DNA of 52,195 nucleotides from Pelagibius sp. CAU 1746 (lineage in GTDB: Bacteria > Pseudomonadota > Alphaproteobacteria > Kiloniellales > Kiloniellaceae), in contig NZ_JBDOQT010000003.1 of assembly GCF_039839785.1 (NCBI RefSeq), forward strand, positions 63,210 to 115,404, read 5' to 3'. The notes under the pieces are model-generated. The model saw nothing but the letters and a program-made list of their open reading frames with translations, was not told where the DNA came from and did not search any database. The first letter of the stretch is position 1; every line of letters starts with the position of its first letter. Position numbers and translations under genes: made by a program. Of the stretch, positions 34,686 to 43,245 are shown piece after piece.

Positions 34686-34870
34686 GACGGCTCCAGGAAA
34701 CAAGACCGAAAGCCCGGCTTTTGAAACTCATGCCGGGCTTCCTAGAGGATCGCCGTTTTGCCTTAATGGAGTTTTGCCAAAAGTGGTTTACGCAGCGGCT
34801 TTGGCTGTCGTCGAAAGTGCCAGAAAATCAAGGGCTTCCGCCGCTTCAAGCGGTTAACGGCCGGAAACGG

Positions 34871-34903
34871 AAAGGGCCCGCCGGCAATGTCGCCGGCGGG
34901 CCC
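34871..34903 (-). terminator. Terminator of the secretion operon
   Basis: A perfect 12-bp inverted repeat (GGGCCCGCCGGC at 34874-34885, GCCGGCGGGCCC at 34892-34903) with a 6-base loop. On the minus strand it is followed by TTT and further pyrimidines. It ends the ABC transporter/HlyD unit upstream of the lapG-like gene. Confidence 0.8.
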
Positions 34904-34941
34904 TCGGACTTCAACTCAAGCCGGCCGGAGTCGCGACGGGA

Positions 34942-36276
34942 TCAGCGCTCCCGCAAGGCCGAATCCTTCGCCTTGAGGATAGGCTTCAGAAGGTAGTCGA
35001 GCACCGATTTCTCGCCGGTCAGAATCTCGGCCGTGACGGTCATGCCGGGAATGATCGGCAGTGTCTCGCCGCGGTGGTACAGCGAGTTTTCCTCGGTGCG
35101 CAGGTAGACGTGATAGAAGCTCTCGCCCTGTTCGTCCTTGATGGTGTCGGCCGAGATGCGCTCCAGCTTCGCGGTCAGGCCGCCGTAGATGGAGAAGTCA
35201 TAGGCCGACACCTTGATGACCGCCTTCTGGTTGGGGCGCAGGTAGGCGATGTCGGCCGGCCGGACACGAGCCTCGACGATCAGGCTGTCGTCCAAGGGGA
35301 CGATTTCCATGATGTCCTGGCCCGGCTGGATGACGCCGCCGACGGTGTTGATCTTCATGTCCTTGACGGTGCCGCGCACCGGGGAGGCGACCGCGGTGCG
35401 GGTCACCCGGTCCTGGCCGGCGAAGAGCGATTGCGAAATCGATTTCAGTTCGGCGCGGGTCTTGTTCAACTCGTCTGAAGACTCCGTCTGCACCGTCAGC
35501 TGCATTTCCTCAATGCGCTGGGCGGCCTCGTTCTGGGCTGCCTTCAGGCGCGGGATCGAGGCCTGGATGGTGCGGATCTCGCCCTCCAGGTCGGCGACTT
35601 GGCGCTCGATGCGGATCAGCTCGATGCGCGGCATGACACCCTTCTGCACCAGCGGCGAGGTGATCGCCAGCTCGTCGCGGGCCAGGCTCAGGCTCTGTTC
35701 CAGCTGGCGGCGCCGGCTGGCCATTTCGGCCACTTCCTGCTTGCGCTGCTGGGCCTGCGACTTGAGGACGGAGATCTGGGCGTCGAGCTGGCGCTTGCGC
35801 GCGTTGAAGAGGCGCTGCTGGTCGGCCGCTACGGTCGGCGCCTCATTCTCGACGGCGGACGGAAAGGTGATCTCATCCTTGCCGTCGATCTCCGCCACCA
35901 GGCGGGCTTCCGTCGCCAGCAAGGTGAGGTACTGCGAACGGGCGTCCTCCAGGTTGGCCTGGGCCAAGGTGTTCTCGATGCGCACCAGGACGTCGCCGGC
36001 TTCGACGATGTCGCCCTCATGGACCAGGATCTCGGCCAAGATGCCGCCTTCCAGGTTCTGGATCACCTGGGTGCGGGAGGAGGGGATGATGGTGCCCTCG
36101 CCGCGGGTCACCTCGTCCAGGATGGCATAGTGCGCCCAGACGCCCATGACGCCGAAGAAGCTGACCGAGAGGACGGTCAGGATGTAGGCGAAGCGTCGGC
36201 CGCGATGCCGGGTCGCGGCATGCACATCCGGCATGAAGTCCAGATCGTCGCGATCGAAAACGCCGTGTGCACTCAT
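34942..36276 (-). CDS. T1SS membrane fusion protein, HlyD family
   Basis: 444 residues. Periplasmic adaptor that links the inner-membrane ABC transporter to the TolC-type channel. A cytoplasmic N-terminus of ~30 residues is followed by one TM segment (about 30-52, YILTVLSVSFFGVMGVWAHYA), a biotinyl-lipoyl-like half-motif (GGILAEILVHEGDIVEAGD), a long coiled coil (about 110-275), the second lipoyl half (ASPVRGTVKDMKINTVGGVIQPGQDI), and a beta-barrel end (PGMTVTAEILTGEKSVLDYLLKPI) characteristic of the type I secretion HlyD family. It begins 59 bases after the ABC transporter gene and is co-transcribed with it. LapC-like by context. Confidence 0.93.
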   Translation of the reverse strand: MSAHGVFDRDDLDFMPDVHAATRHRGRRFAYILTVLSVSFFGVMGVWAHYAILDEVTRGEGTIIPSSRTQVIQNLEGGILAEILVHEGDIVEAGDVLVRIENTLAQANLEDARSQYLTLLATEARLVAEIDGKDEITFPSAVENEAPTVAADQQRLFNARKRQLDAQISVLKSQAQQRKQEVAEMASRRRQLEQSLSLARDELAITSPLVQKGVMPRIELIRIERQVADLEGEIRTIQASIPRLKAAQNEAAQRIEEMQLTVQTESSDELNKTRAELKSISQSLFAGQDRVTRTAVASPVRGTVKDMKINTVGGVIQPGQDIMEIVPLDDSLIVEARVRPADIAYLRPNQKAVIKVSAYDFSIYGGLTAKLERISADTIKDEQGESFYHVYLRTEENSLYHRGETLPIIPGMTVTAEILTGEKSVLDYLLKPILKAKDSALRER

Positions 36277-36335
36277 GTCTATCTGATCCTCGTCAAACCT
36301 GGGTTCGCCATGCCGGCCGCACCGGGGATGGGCTG

Positions 36336-38741
36336 CTATCCGTTGCTGGCGCGAATTTGGCCTTGGCGGAGCGCCTTCAGCACGTCGTCCTTGGGGCCGT
36401 CGGCCACGATCTTGCCGTTGTCGATGATGAGCAAGCGGTCGACCATGGACAGCAGCGAACTACGGTGCGTCACCAGGAACAGCGTCTTACCCTTCAAGGT
36501 GCCTTCGAGACGCCGCTTGAAGGCTGCTTCCGACGAATTATCCATGTGGCTGGTCGGCTCGTCCAGCAGGATAATCGGCGGGTCGAGCAGCAGGGAGCGG
36601 GCGATCGCCACCGACTGTCGCTGACCGCCGGACAGGCCCATGCCGCGTTCGCCGACCTGCAGGTCGAAGCCATGCGGGTGGGTACGCAGGAAGTCGCTGA
36701 CGCCGGCCACCTCGGCGGCGCGCAGGATGCTTTCGTCGTCCACGTGGGGCGCGCCGAAGCAGATGTTGTCGCGCACCGAACCGAAGAAGAGATAGTTGTC
36801 CTGGGACACATAGCCGACGTTGCGGCGCAGGTCGGCGGGATCGACCTGGCGGATATCGGTGCCGTCGACCAGGACCGCCCCCTCCATCGGCTCGTAGAGG
36901 CCGACCATCATGCGGGCCACGGTGCTCTTGCCGGAGCCGATGCGCCCCAGCATTCCGACCCGCTCGCCGGGATTGATCTTGAAGGACAGGCCGTCCAGCG
37001 CCTTGGTCTCCTGTCCCGGATAGCTGAATGTGACCTGCTTGAATTCAATCTGGCCGCTGAGCCGCGGGCGGTGCAGGAACTGCTTGTTCTGGGCCCGCTC
37101 GACCGGGGCCTTCATCAGGTTGTCGAGCGACTTGAGGGCGACGCGCGACTGCTGCAGGCGGGTCAGCATGGCCGCCACCGCGCCCAGCGGCGCCAGGGCG
37201 CGGCCGGTGAGGATCGTGGCCGCGATCAGCGCGCCCATCGTGATATTGCCTTCGGCGATCTGATAGACGCCGTAGACGATGACGATCACCGTCGACATCT
37301 GGATGGCGATCTGGGCGAAGGTGGTGGCCAGGCCGGCGATGAAACGCGCGCGCCCCGAAGAGGCGGCGGACATGCCGACGAAGCGCTCCCAAGACTTCTG
37401 GACCCTACCTTCGGCGGCGGTCGCCTTGATGGTTTCCAGGCCGTCGATGGTCTCGATCAGCAAGGCGTGCTTCTGGCTGGCCTCGCGCTGGCTTTTCTCG
37501 ACCAGCGAGCGCAGCGGATACTGCAGGAAGAGGCCGGCGAGGATGACCAGCGGCACCATGGCCAGGGGCACGAAGGCGACCGGTCCGGCGACGATATAGA
37601 TGACGCCGATGAAAAGGAAGATGAAGGGCAGGTCGACCAGCGCCACGAGGGTGCCGGAGGTGAAGAACTCGCGCAGCGATTCGAATTCGCGCAGATTGTT
37701 CGCCATGGCGCCGGTAGAGGCCGGCTTGGAGTCCAGCCGCGTCGACATCAACTGCTCCAGCAGGCGGCTGGCGATGATGACGTCGGCGTTCTTGCCGGCG
37801 ACGTCGACGAAGTACGTGCGCAGGTTGCGCATCACGAATTCGAAGCCGAAGACCGTGATAACGCCGACCGCCAGCACCCAGAGGGTCTCGATCGCCTGGT
37901 TCGGCACCACGCGGTCGTAGACGTTCATGATGAACAGCGGGCTGGCGATGGCGAAGCAGTTGATCAGGATCGAGGCCAGCAGAACGTGGCTGTAGATCGG
38001 CCAGAATTGCCACAGTGTGCCCCAGAACCAGGCGCGCGGCTCGGCCAGCTTGGTTTCCGGCGCGCGCTCGTCGAAGCGCGCCTCGGTGCGGGCGAAGATG
38101 GCGTAGCCGGTATGCTGCTCCTGCAAGCTTTGCACGTCGACGGTCTTGGAGGTGCCGCCCGCCTCGGGCAGCAGCACGTCGGCCTGGCCCCGGCTGATGT
38201 TCTGCAGCACGCAGCAGCTGCCGCCCTTGAGCAGCAGAATGCAGGGCAGGGTGACCGGCAGAACGCGGTTCAGATGGGGGCGGCGCACGACGCGGGCCGA
38301 CAGCCCGGCGCGCTCGGCCGCGCGCACGGCCAGTTCCGGCGTGAAGGGTTCGTTGGCATGGGGCAGGCCCGCTTTCAGCGCCTCGGTGGAAATGGGCCGC
38401 TGCATCAGGCCGGCCAGCATCGACAGGCAGCGCACCAGCGGGTCTTCGAAGTCGACGGTGCCGGGGGCCACGTCCCAGCCCTTTTCGGGCTCTGCCGCCG
38501 CGATCAGGTCCTTGGCCTTAAGAACGGCGCTGGGGCGCTTCGCATCGGGGATCGTGTCCCCGGTCTCTTCGTCCCCGTTCTCGGCTTCCGCCAGATTGGC
38601 GGACATGGATGCCTCTTCGGCGGCGGCGCCCGGGCTCTTCAGGTCCGGGTCGGTCCAGGTATCCGCCTTGCCGTCCTTGGCTTTGCTCTTGCCTTTTGCG
38701 GACTTGTCTTTGAAGGCGGTGCTATCGTCGCGGGCAGCCAT
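36336..38741 (-). CDS. T1SS ABC transporter/permease, LapB type
   Basis: 801 residues. Exports RTX substrates. It has an acidic/lysine-rich N-terminal extension of ~105 residues; a C39-like domain (about 106-235) of the LapB kind (DPLVRCLSMLAGLMQRPIS...AGLSARVVRR), which normally binds substrate rather than cleaving a leader; six-TM exporter core (about 255-545); and an ATPase with Walker A GRIGSGKST, signature LSGGQRQ, Walker B IILLDEPTS. The start ATG at 38741 has TAGGAT upstream. It is transcribed as a unit with hlyD, divergent from the tolC-like gene about 1 kb away. Probably the exporter for all three RTX proteins, since no other ABC exporter is in the window. Confidence 0.94.
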   Translation of the reverse strand: MAARDDSTAFKDKSAKGKSKAKDGKADTWTDPDLKSPGAAAEEASMSANLAEAENGDEETGDTIPDAKRPSAVLKAKDLIAAAEPEKGWDVAPGTVDFEDPLVRCLSMLAGLMQRPISTEALKAGLPHANEPFTPELAVRAAERAGLSARVVRRPHLNRVLPVTLPCILLLKGGSCCVLQNISRGQADVLLPEAGGTSKTVDVQSLQEQHTGYAIFARTEARFDERAPETKLAEPRAWFWGTLWQFWPIYSHVLLASILINCFAIASPLFIMNVYDRVVPNQAIETLWVLAVGVITVFGFEFVMRNLRTYFVDVAGKNADVIIASRLLEQLMSTRLDSKPASTGAMANNLREFESLREFFTSGTLVALVDLPFIFLFIGVIYIVAGPVAFVPLAMVPLVILAGLFLQYPLRSLVEKSQREASQKHALLIETIDGLETIKATAAEGRVQKSWERFVGMSAASSGRARFIAGLATTFAQIAIQMSTVIVIVYGVYQIAEGNITMGALIAATILTGRALAPLGAVAAMLTRLQQSRVALKSLDNLMKAPVERAQNKQFLHRPRLSGQIEFKQVTFSYPGQETKALDGLSFKINPGERVGMLGRIGSGKSTVARMMVGLYEPMEGAVLVDGTDIRQVDPADLRRNVGYVSQDNYLFFGSVRDNICFGAPHVDDESILRAAEVAGVSDFLRTHPHGFDLQVGERGMGLSGGQRQSVAIARSLLLDPPIILLDEPTSHMDNSSEAAFKRRLEGTLKGKTLFLVTHRSSLLSMVDRLLIIDNGKIVADGPKDDVLKALRQGQIRASNG

Positions 38742-39232
38742 ACTATCCTATGCCTTTACAAACGTGTCTGTTGTGCCGGTCGTCCGGGAGGACCACCGGG
38801 CGGCGGCGTGCCTTGGAAGGCGCCCCCGCATGACGGGAGCGGCCTTGCCGTTTCGACCAAAGAGTTCCCGTGTCCAAAACTTCATGAGAATTGTTACGAA
38901 TTCGCAAAAAGAACGAGGCGTCAAATACTCTGATCAGCCCCGGAAAAACTAGCGATGCATCATTCGAAAAGCGTTAATAACACACTTTGACCTTGGGGCC
39001 AGGGCTTTCCAGAACGATGCGGAAGCTCTTTTCGCGGTGCAGTTTCCCCTCCGTCACCTTATTGATTTCCAAGGGGCTTGCGCGGCGCCGGGGCCAGCAT
39101 CTCCGGGGGCCTTTCCGGCCCCGCCGGAGCTGGGGTCCGGGCTTCGATCCCCACTCGGCAATGTCCGCCGGACAAGCTCCCGTCGGACGCCTTGGTTCAG
39201 GCCAAGCTAGGGGGCGTAAGCGCCTATGGCTG

Positions 39233-39246
39233 TGTGATTTATCACA
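39233..39246. promoter_or_regulatory. Perfect palindrome, possible operator
   Basis: TGTGATTTATCACA is a perfect 14-base palindrome with CRP/FNR-like half-sites. Its spacing (TGTGA-N4-TCACA) fits neither CRP (N6) nor FNR (TTGAT-N4-ATCAA) exactly. A looser relative, GTGA-N8-TCAC, is at 39589-39604 nearer to the tolC-like gene. Confidence 0.35.
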
Positions 39247-39664
39247 TCTTTCCGGGGAGGGCATGAGGCGAAATGAACATGGCCGCGCCGGTGCGGTGGA
39301 GTTCAAGGCGGGAGGGGATTCCTTCCCTATCGCCGGACCTATCGCCGGACTGGCGGCCGGATTTGTCTGTATCGAATTAACCAAGTGGAACCCGTCGGAG
39401 CTACCTGGCCGTCTAGGCCCGCCGCTCAAGGCCGGTTGACAGAATCGGCAGAGGAGCCTAGGCAGGCGGTGTGCGCGACGGTTTCGCGATCTGGTTCGGT
39501 TTCCGGCGGGCTTTGGTCCGCAAAGAAGTAGCCAAAGTAGTTGAGATGGGTCGATTTCAACCCATGGGCATTCTAAACACGGGTAGTTGTGACTAATTTA
39601 TCACGGTGTGACATGTCAGTTTGCGCTACCCCAAATTAACTCTGTTTTGCCTTTGGGGGCCGCG

Positions 39665-39694
39665 TTGACAGCCAAACTAGAAACGGGTTACAAG
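39665..39694 (+). promoter_or_regulatory. Candidate sigma-70 promoter for tolC-like gene
   Basis: A perfect -35 TTGACA (39665-39670) is followed 18 bases later by TACAAG (39689-39694), a fair -10. Transcription would start near 39700, about 100 bases before the chosen start codon. This also argues against a translation start near 39608. Confidence 0.45.
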
Positions 39695-39805
39695 TCACGC
39701 ATATTTCTAGATTTGTTTGCCTTATCGTCCGGTCATCAGGGACGCTACAGGTCCGACACGGGGGAGAGGTATTGGATGCAAGGTTTTATGTCGGGGGAAG
39801 CTAGC

Positions 39806-41182
39806 ATGCGCTGGTCTCGCAGGACGAGTTTGAACAACTTTAAGGCGGCTCTTCTTGGGGGCGCCTTGGTATTTCCACTGGCGGTGTCGGCAAATGCGAT
39901 GACGCTGCAAGAGGCGGTCCAACAGGCGATCGCCACCAACCCGGACATCGGTATCGTGGCCAGCAACCGTGAAGCGGTTGACCAGGAACTGCGTCAGGCC
40001 CGCGGCCTTTACTTGCCGCAGATCGACGTGGCGGCCGGTATCGGTATCGAAAATTTCAACGACTCTACGTCTCGCGCCAACAACAACGGCGGCACGGAGA
40101 CCACCAATCGCCGTGAGTCCTCGATCACGCTGCAGCAGCGTTTGTTCGACGGTTTCGAGGCGGGGGCGACGGTCGAGCGTGAAATGGCGCGCGTTGAGTC
40201 GGCTGCCAGCCGTGTTCTCGAGAATTCCGAAGTTCTGGCGCTGGATGCCATCGGCGCCTACCTGGAAGTACTGCGTCAGCGCGACCTGGTTCGTCTGGCG
40301 GAAGACAACGTGGCCTATCATCAGCAGGTGCTGGATGCGCAGCGCGCACGCCTGCAGGGCGGCGGCGGCAGTCAGGCCGACGTCGACCAGACGGAGGCCC
40401 GCTTCTCGCGTGCCAAGAACACCCTGGTCACCACCTTGCAGGACCTGCGGGTTTCCGAGGCCGTCTACACCCGCATCGTCGGTTCCTTCCCGGGCAACGA
40501 CCTGAGCTATCCGGAGTTCCCGGCCGGCTCGCTGCCGTCTGATCTGGATGGCGCCGTGCAGTTGGCCGTGCGCAACAATCCGACCACCAAGATCTTCGAA
40601 GCCGACGTCCGTACGGCGGAGGCCGAGATTGAACTGGCGGAGGTGCCGCTTTATCCGGCGATCACCCTGGAAGCCCAGTCCGAGTACAACGACGGGACCT
40701 CGGCGCTCGACACCTATGAGTTCAATAATCAGCTCATGGTGCGGGTGCGGTGGAACATCTTCCGCGGCGGCATCGATCGCGCGGCGCGTCAGGAAGCGCT
40801 GTTCCGCCTGACGGAGAGCAAGAACCGGCGTTATCGCTCCGTGCTGGAGTCCCAGCAGGAAATGCGCCGGTCCTGGTTCGAGCTCGAGGCGGCTCGCGAC
40901 AGTATTGAAGCGCTGGAAGATGCCCGAGACTTCAACCGGTCAACCCTGGGCGCTTATGAGCAGCAGTTCGAAGTCGCACAGCGGACCCTGCTGGACGTCC
41001 TCGACGCGGAGAACGAACTCTTCACCTCCGAGGGTCAGCTGATCACGGCTCAGACCAATGAGCAGCTTGCCTCCTACCGCATTCTCGGGGTCGGCGGCGT
41101 GCTGCTGGAGACCCTGGGCGTCAGCGCGCCGGAGCAGGCAGTCGTCGAGCACAAGTCGTGGATCGACGGTCTGGCCGACTGA
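39806..41182 (+). CDS. TolC-family T1SS outer-membrane protein
   Basis: 458 residues from the ATG at 39806, which has GGGGGAAG 5 bases upstream and gives a clean Sec signal peptide (MRWSRRTSLNNFKAALLGG...VSANA). An ATG at 39776 with GAGAGG upstream is an alternative that adds 10 residues. The mature protein starts MTLQEAVQQAIATNPDI and shows the two TolC-type halves of paired coiled coils and beta strands (AGLYLP-like block ARGLYLPQIDVAAG; second half EIELAEVPLYPAITLEAQSEYN). It forms the outer-membrane duct for type I export with the divergent HlyD/ABC pair; LapE-like by context. A terminator follows. Confidence 0.93.
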   Translation: MRWSRRTSLNNFKAALLGGALVFPLAVSANAMTLQEAVQQAIATNPDIGIVASNREAVDQELRQARGLYLPQIDVAAGIGIENFNDSTSRANNNGGTETTNRRESSITLQQRLFDGFEAGATVEREMARVESAASRVLENSEVLALDAIGAYLEVLRQRDLVRLAEDNVAYHQQVLDAQRARLQGGGGSQADVDQTEARFSRAKNTLVTTLQDLRVSEAVYTRIVGSFPGNDLSYPEFPAGSLPSDLDGAVQLAVRNNPTTKIFEADVRTAEAEIELAEVPLYPAITLEAQSEYNDGTSALDTYEFNNQLMVRVRWNIFRGGIDRAARQEALFRLTESKNRRYRSVLESQQEMRRSWFELEAARDSIEALEDARDFNRSTLGAYEQQFEVAQRTLLDVLDAENELFTSEGQLITAQTNEQLASYRILGVGGVLLETLGVSAPEQAVVEHKSWIDGLAD

Positions 41183-41220
41183 GACCTGAGGGGCCGCTAG
41201 GGCGGTTCCCGAGCGTTAAA

Positions 41221-41254
41221 AGCGGCGCTTCCCGGAGACGGGGGGCGCCGTTTT
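41221..41254 (+). terminator. Rho-independent terminator after tolC-like gene
   Basis: The stem CGGCGCTTCCC/GGGGGGCGCCG (41223-41233 and 41240-41250, with two G-T pairs) has a 6-base loop and is followed by TTTT (41251-41254). Confidence 0.7.
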
Positions 41255-41475
41255 CCTTTCTGGCCGCATCACTTTCGGCGTGAGCGGGACAGGGAGGCGG
41301 CAAGCGCCTGCGGCGGAGAGAAGACGCCTTGTCGTGGCGATTTCCGTGGTTTTAGGAAAAAAAGCGGATAATTTGAGAGCCTCCGTCCCAGAACAGTTGT
41401 TCTTTTCCGGGCGACGTTCTATCTTGATTCCAAGAGTGTTACCTTTGTGGCCATTTAGATTGGCCGAGTTTCGAC

Positions 41476-41880
41476 ATGAACGACGATAAGACGGTTATCG
41501 ATTTGCCCCAGGCTCCGGTCAGCGCGGACGCGCCGAGCGAGGAGAGCCTGAATCTGCATGTCGATATGGAAAAACTGCCGCTGATCATCGTCGAGCCTGG
41601 CGCGCCGTCGCCGGCCGACGACCTGAGCGCCGATTCCGTCGTTCTGGAGCTTGGCGATCTCCTGCCGGATTCCTCCGGCGAGGTGGTGCTGTTCATGGGC
41701 GAGGACGTCTCGGTGAATATCCTCACCCACGAGACCATCACCGGCTTCGGCATCGCCGACCCGCACGTCACCGCGTCGGGGGTGGACGTGACGGGGCTGC
41801 ATTTCTACAGCTTCGAAGGCGGCCTGACCGTCTACAGCGCAAGCGACATCCTGATCATCAACGATCCCAACGCGGCCTGA
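41476..41880 (+). CDS. Small acidic hypothetical protein, 134 residues
   Basis: Not a family I recognise. The protein is extremely acidic, with two lysines, no arginine and no cysteine. It begins with a disordered-looking stretch (PQAPVSADAPSEE) and continues as predicted beta strands (VVLFMGEDVSVNIL; GLHFYSFEGGLTVYSASDILII). No Sec signal peptide or membrane segment. The amino-acid bias (no Cys, low Lys/Arg, rich in Asp/Glu/Val) is like that of T1SS substrates and of the N-terminal region of the RTX proteins here. It lies just downstream of the tolC-like gene, though beyond a terminator, so it could be a small secreted partner or a cytoplasmic accessory. The ribosome binding site is weak. 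Confidence 0.65.
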   Translation: MNDDKTVIDLPQAPVSADAPSEESLNLHVDMEKLPLIIVEPGAPSPADDLSADSVVLELGDLLPDSSGEVVLFMGEDVSVNILTHETITGFGIADPHVTASGVDVTGLHFYSFEGGLTVYSASDILIINDPNAA

Positions 41881-41940
41881 ACGCCCTCTCTGTCGTGCGG
41901 CCGCGGGTCCCTGGACCCTTGCGGTCCGGACTTGCGCTGG

Positions 41941-42603
41941 TCAGCCGGGAAGCGGCGGCGGCGGCAAGTTGCTGCCGCTGGGGCCGGCGCGCCGGGCCTG
42001 GGGAGACAGCCACATCACCGCATAGAACTCCTGGTAGGCCTGGGATCGTAGGGCCAGAATGGTGGCCTGGGCGGCATTGACGCGTCCGGGGGCAACGTAG
42101 AGCAGCTTGGCGTCGGCCTTGCTCTCACGGCCTTCCACCAGATCCTGCCAGACATCGCTCAGGGAGCGCCGGGTCCGGACCTGGACCAGGGTCGTCAGCT
42201 CGGCCCCGACCACGGCGACGTCAGCCGGGCCCAGCCATTCGCCGAAGGAATTGTTGTAGGCGATGACCGTGCGGTAGCGCGACAGGATCAGGCCCGGGTT
42301 GGGGCAGTTGGTGACCACGTCCAGCAGGCCGTGGTGGGTCGGCCCCAGGATCTCGCGCGCCAGGGCCTGCTCGCCTTCCAGCATGCAAAAGACGCGCAGG
42401 TAGGAGGAAAAGTTCGGCCCTTCGTAGTTCTCCGCCAGTTCGGCCACGAAGTGGCCCAGCCGCATGCGCTTGCGGTCGGCCAGGACTTCCAGCGTTTGCC
42501 AATAGATCGGCTCCAGCCGCACCGAGTAGCGCTTGTTGCGGTACTGGACAATCCGCGGCTTAGGTGCCTGATTGAGTAGAGCGGGGGGCGCTGCGACTTG
42601 CAT
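41941..42603 (-). CDS. Ribbon-helix-helix protein with PAS-like domain
   Basis: 220 residues. The N-terminal part (about 17-62, KRYSVRLEPIYWQTLEVLADRKRMRLGHFVAELA) fits the RHH_4-type ribbon-helix-helix domain found in alphaproteobacteria. The middle and C-terminal part (about 95-200, NCPNPGLILSRYRTVIAYNNSFGEWLG) resembles a PAS sensory fold. It may be a ligand- or redox-sensing DNA-binding regulator. The C-terminal tail is Pro-rich and probably unstructured. It is convergent with the small acidic gene and 101 bases downstream of the next minus-strand gene. Targets unknown. Confidence 0.75.
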   Translation of the reverse strand: MQVAAPPALLNQAPKPRIVQYRNKRYSVRLEPIYWQTLEVLADRKRMRLGHFVAELAENYEGPNFSSYLRVFCMLEGEQALAREILGPTHHGLLDVVTNCPNPGLILSRYRTVIAYNNSFGEWLGPADVAVVGAELTTLVQVRTRRSLSDVWQDLVEGRESKADAKLLYVAPGRVNAAQATILALRSQAYQEFYAVMWLSPQARRAGPSGSNLPPPPLPG

Positions 42604-42704
42604 GGCGGCAGTTCTCTCGGCGCGCGGGGGCGAAGAGGCTACTCATACATAATTATTGGCTTTCTCGCAAGGACCCTGCGGCGACCGGCTGTAGCACGCG
42701 CTGC

Positions 42705-43049
42705 TCAGGGCAGCATGATGTCCTCGTGATCGGCGATGATGCTGCCGAGGTCGGAGAGCTTGCTGCGCAGGTTATAGCGCCGGGCCAGCTTCTCCTGGGC
42801 GGCTGCCGGCAGGTCCGTCAGCATGAACACCCGTTTGTCGATCAGGACGGTGATGACGTCCTCGATAACGCGGATGAACTCGAGATCCGAGGCTTCGAGC
42901 TCCGCCTGGATTTCCTCTTCCCCGAGGCCGTTGTGGAGATAGGACACCAGTTCGGGATCGTCGAGCGCGACCTGCTCGTAGGCCGCTTCGGTCTCGCGTT
43001 CCTGGACATCGATGATGTGTCCTTGATCGTCTCTGGCCACATAGGGCAT
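42705..43049 (-). CDS. Conserved small protein (trp synthase beta-like annotation)
   Basis: 114 residues. The pattern MPYVARDDQGHI...DDPEL...SDLEFIRVIEDVITVLIDKRVFMLTDLPAAAQEKLARR matches a widespread proteobacterial small protein usually annotated, without evidence, as tryptophan synthase subunit beta-like. It has none of the PLP-binding features of real TrpB and is far too short. The helical, acidic sequence suggests a protein-protein interaction role. The ATG at 43049 has AGGAG 8 bases upstream. Function unknown. Confidence 0.75.
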   Translation of the reverse strand: MPYVARDDQGHIIDVQERETEAAYEQVALDDPELVSYLHNGLGEEEIQAELEASDLEFIRVIEDVITVLIDKRVFMLTDLPAAAQEKLARRYNLRSKLSDLGSIIADHEDIMLP

Positions 43050-43245
43050 AGCTTCGCTCCTTTCTAGGGATTGGCCCTAGAGGGCTCAAGCTAGGTGCCA
43101 GTGGTTAAATTTGGGTAAGCAATTGGGACTCTACGCCTTTTGAGGCGCAACGGCGCCGTTCCGGCGGCATGGTGGATTTTGCTTGCTGCCATCGTCTGCC
43201 TGTCCAAACTAGCTATGTCCTCTCCGCTGCCGATTCGCCGATTTT

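Larger units (their letters stand above)
38742..39805. promoter_or_regulatory. Intergenic region between exporter and tolC genes
   Basis: About 1.06 kb between divergent genes without a convincing gene; open frames here have poor codon usage and no family match I recognise. The part nearest the ABC gene (38880-38990) is AT-richer, with a -35-like TTGACG on the minus strand near 38922 but no matching -10. Two related palindromes lie at 39233-39246 and 39589-39604. The central ~400 bases are GC-rich; around 39325-39350 a 12-base direct repeat CTATCGCCGGAC is seen. Confidence 0.5.

Noticed and set aside
36267-38933. Plus-strand open frame of 888 codons opposite the ABC transporter
   Set aside because: The minus strand carries intact Walker A, signature and Walker B motifs; the plus frame is a shadow.
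38987-39439. Plus-strand open frame of 150 codons in the ABC/tolC intergenic region
   Set aside because: No family match I recognise, Arg/Gly/Pro-rich composition, no good ribosome binding site, and a competing frame on the other strand.
39608-39805. Upstream extension of the tolC-like gene
   Set aside because: It would overlap the predicted promoter (39665-39694) and bury the signal peptide far from the N-terminus.
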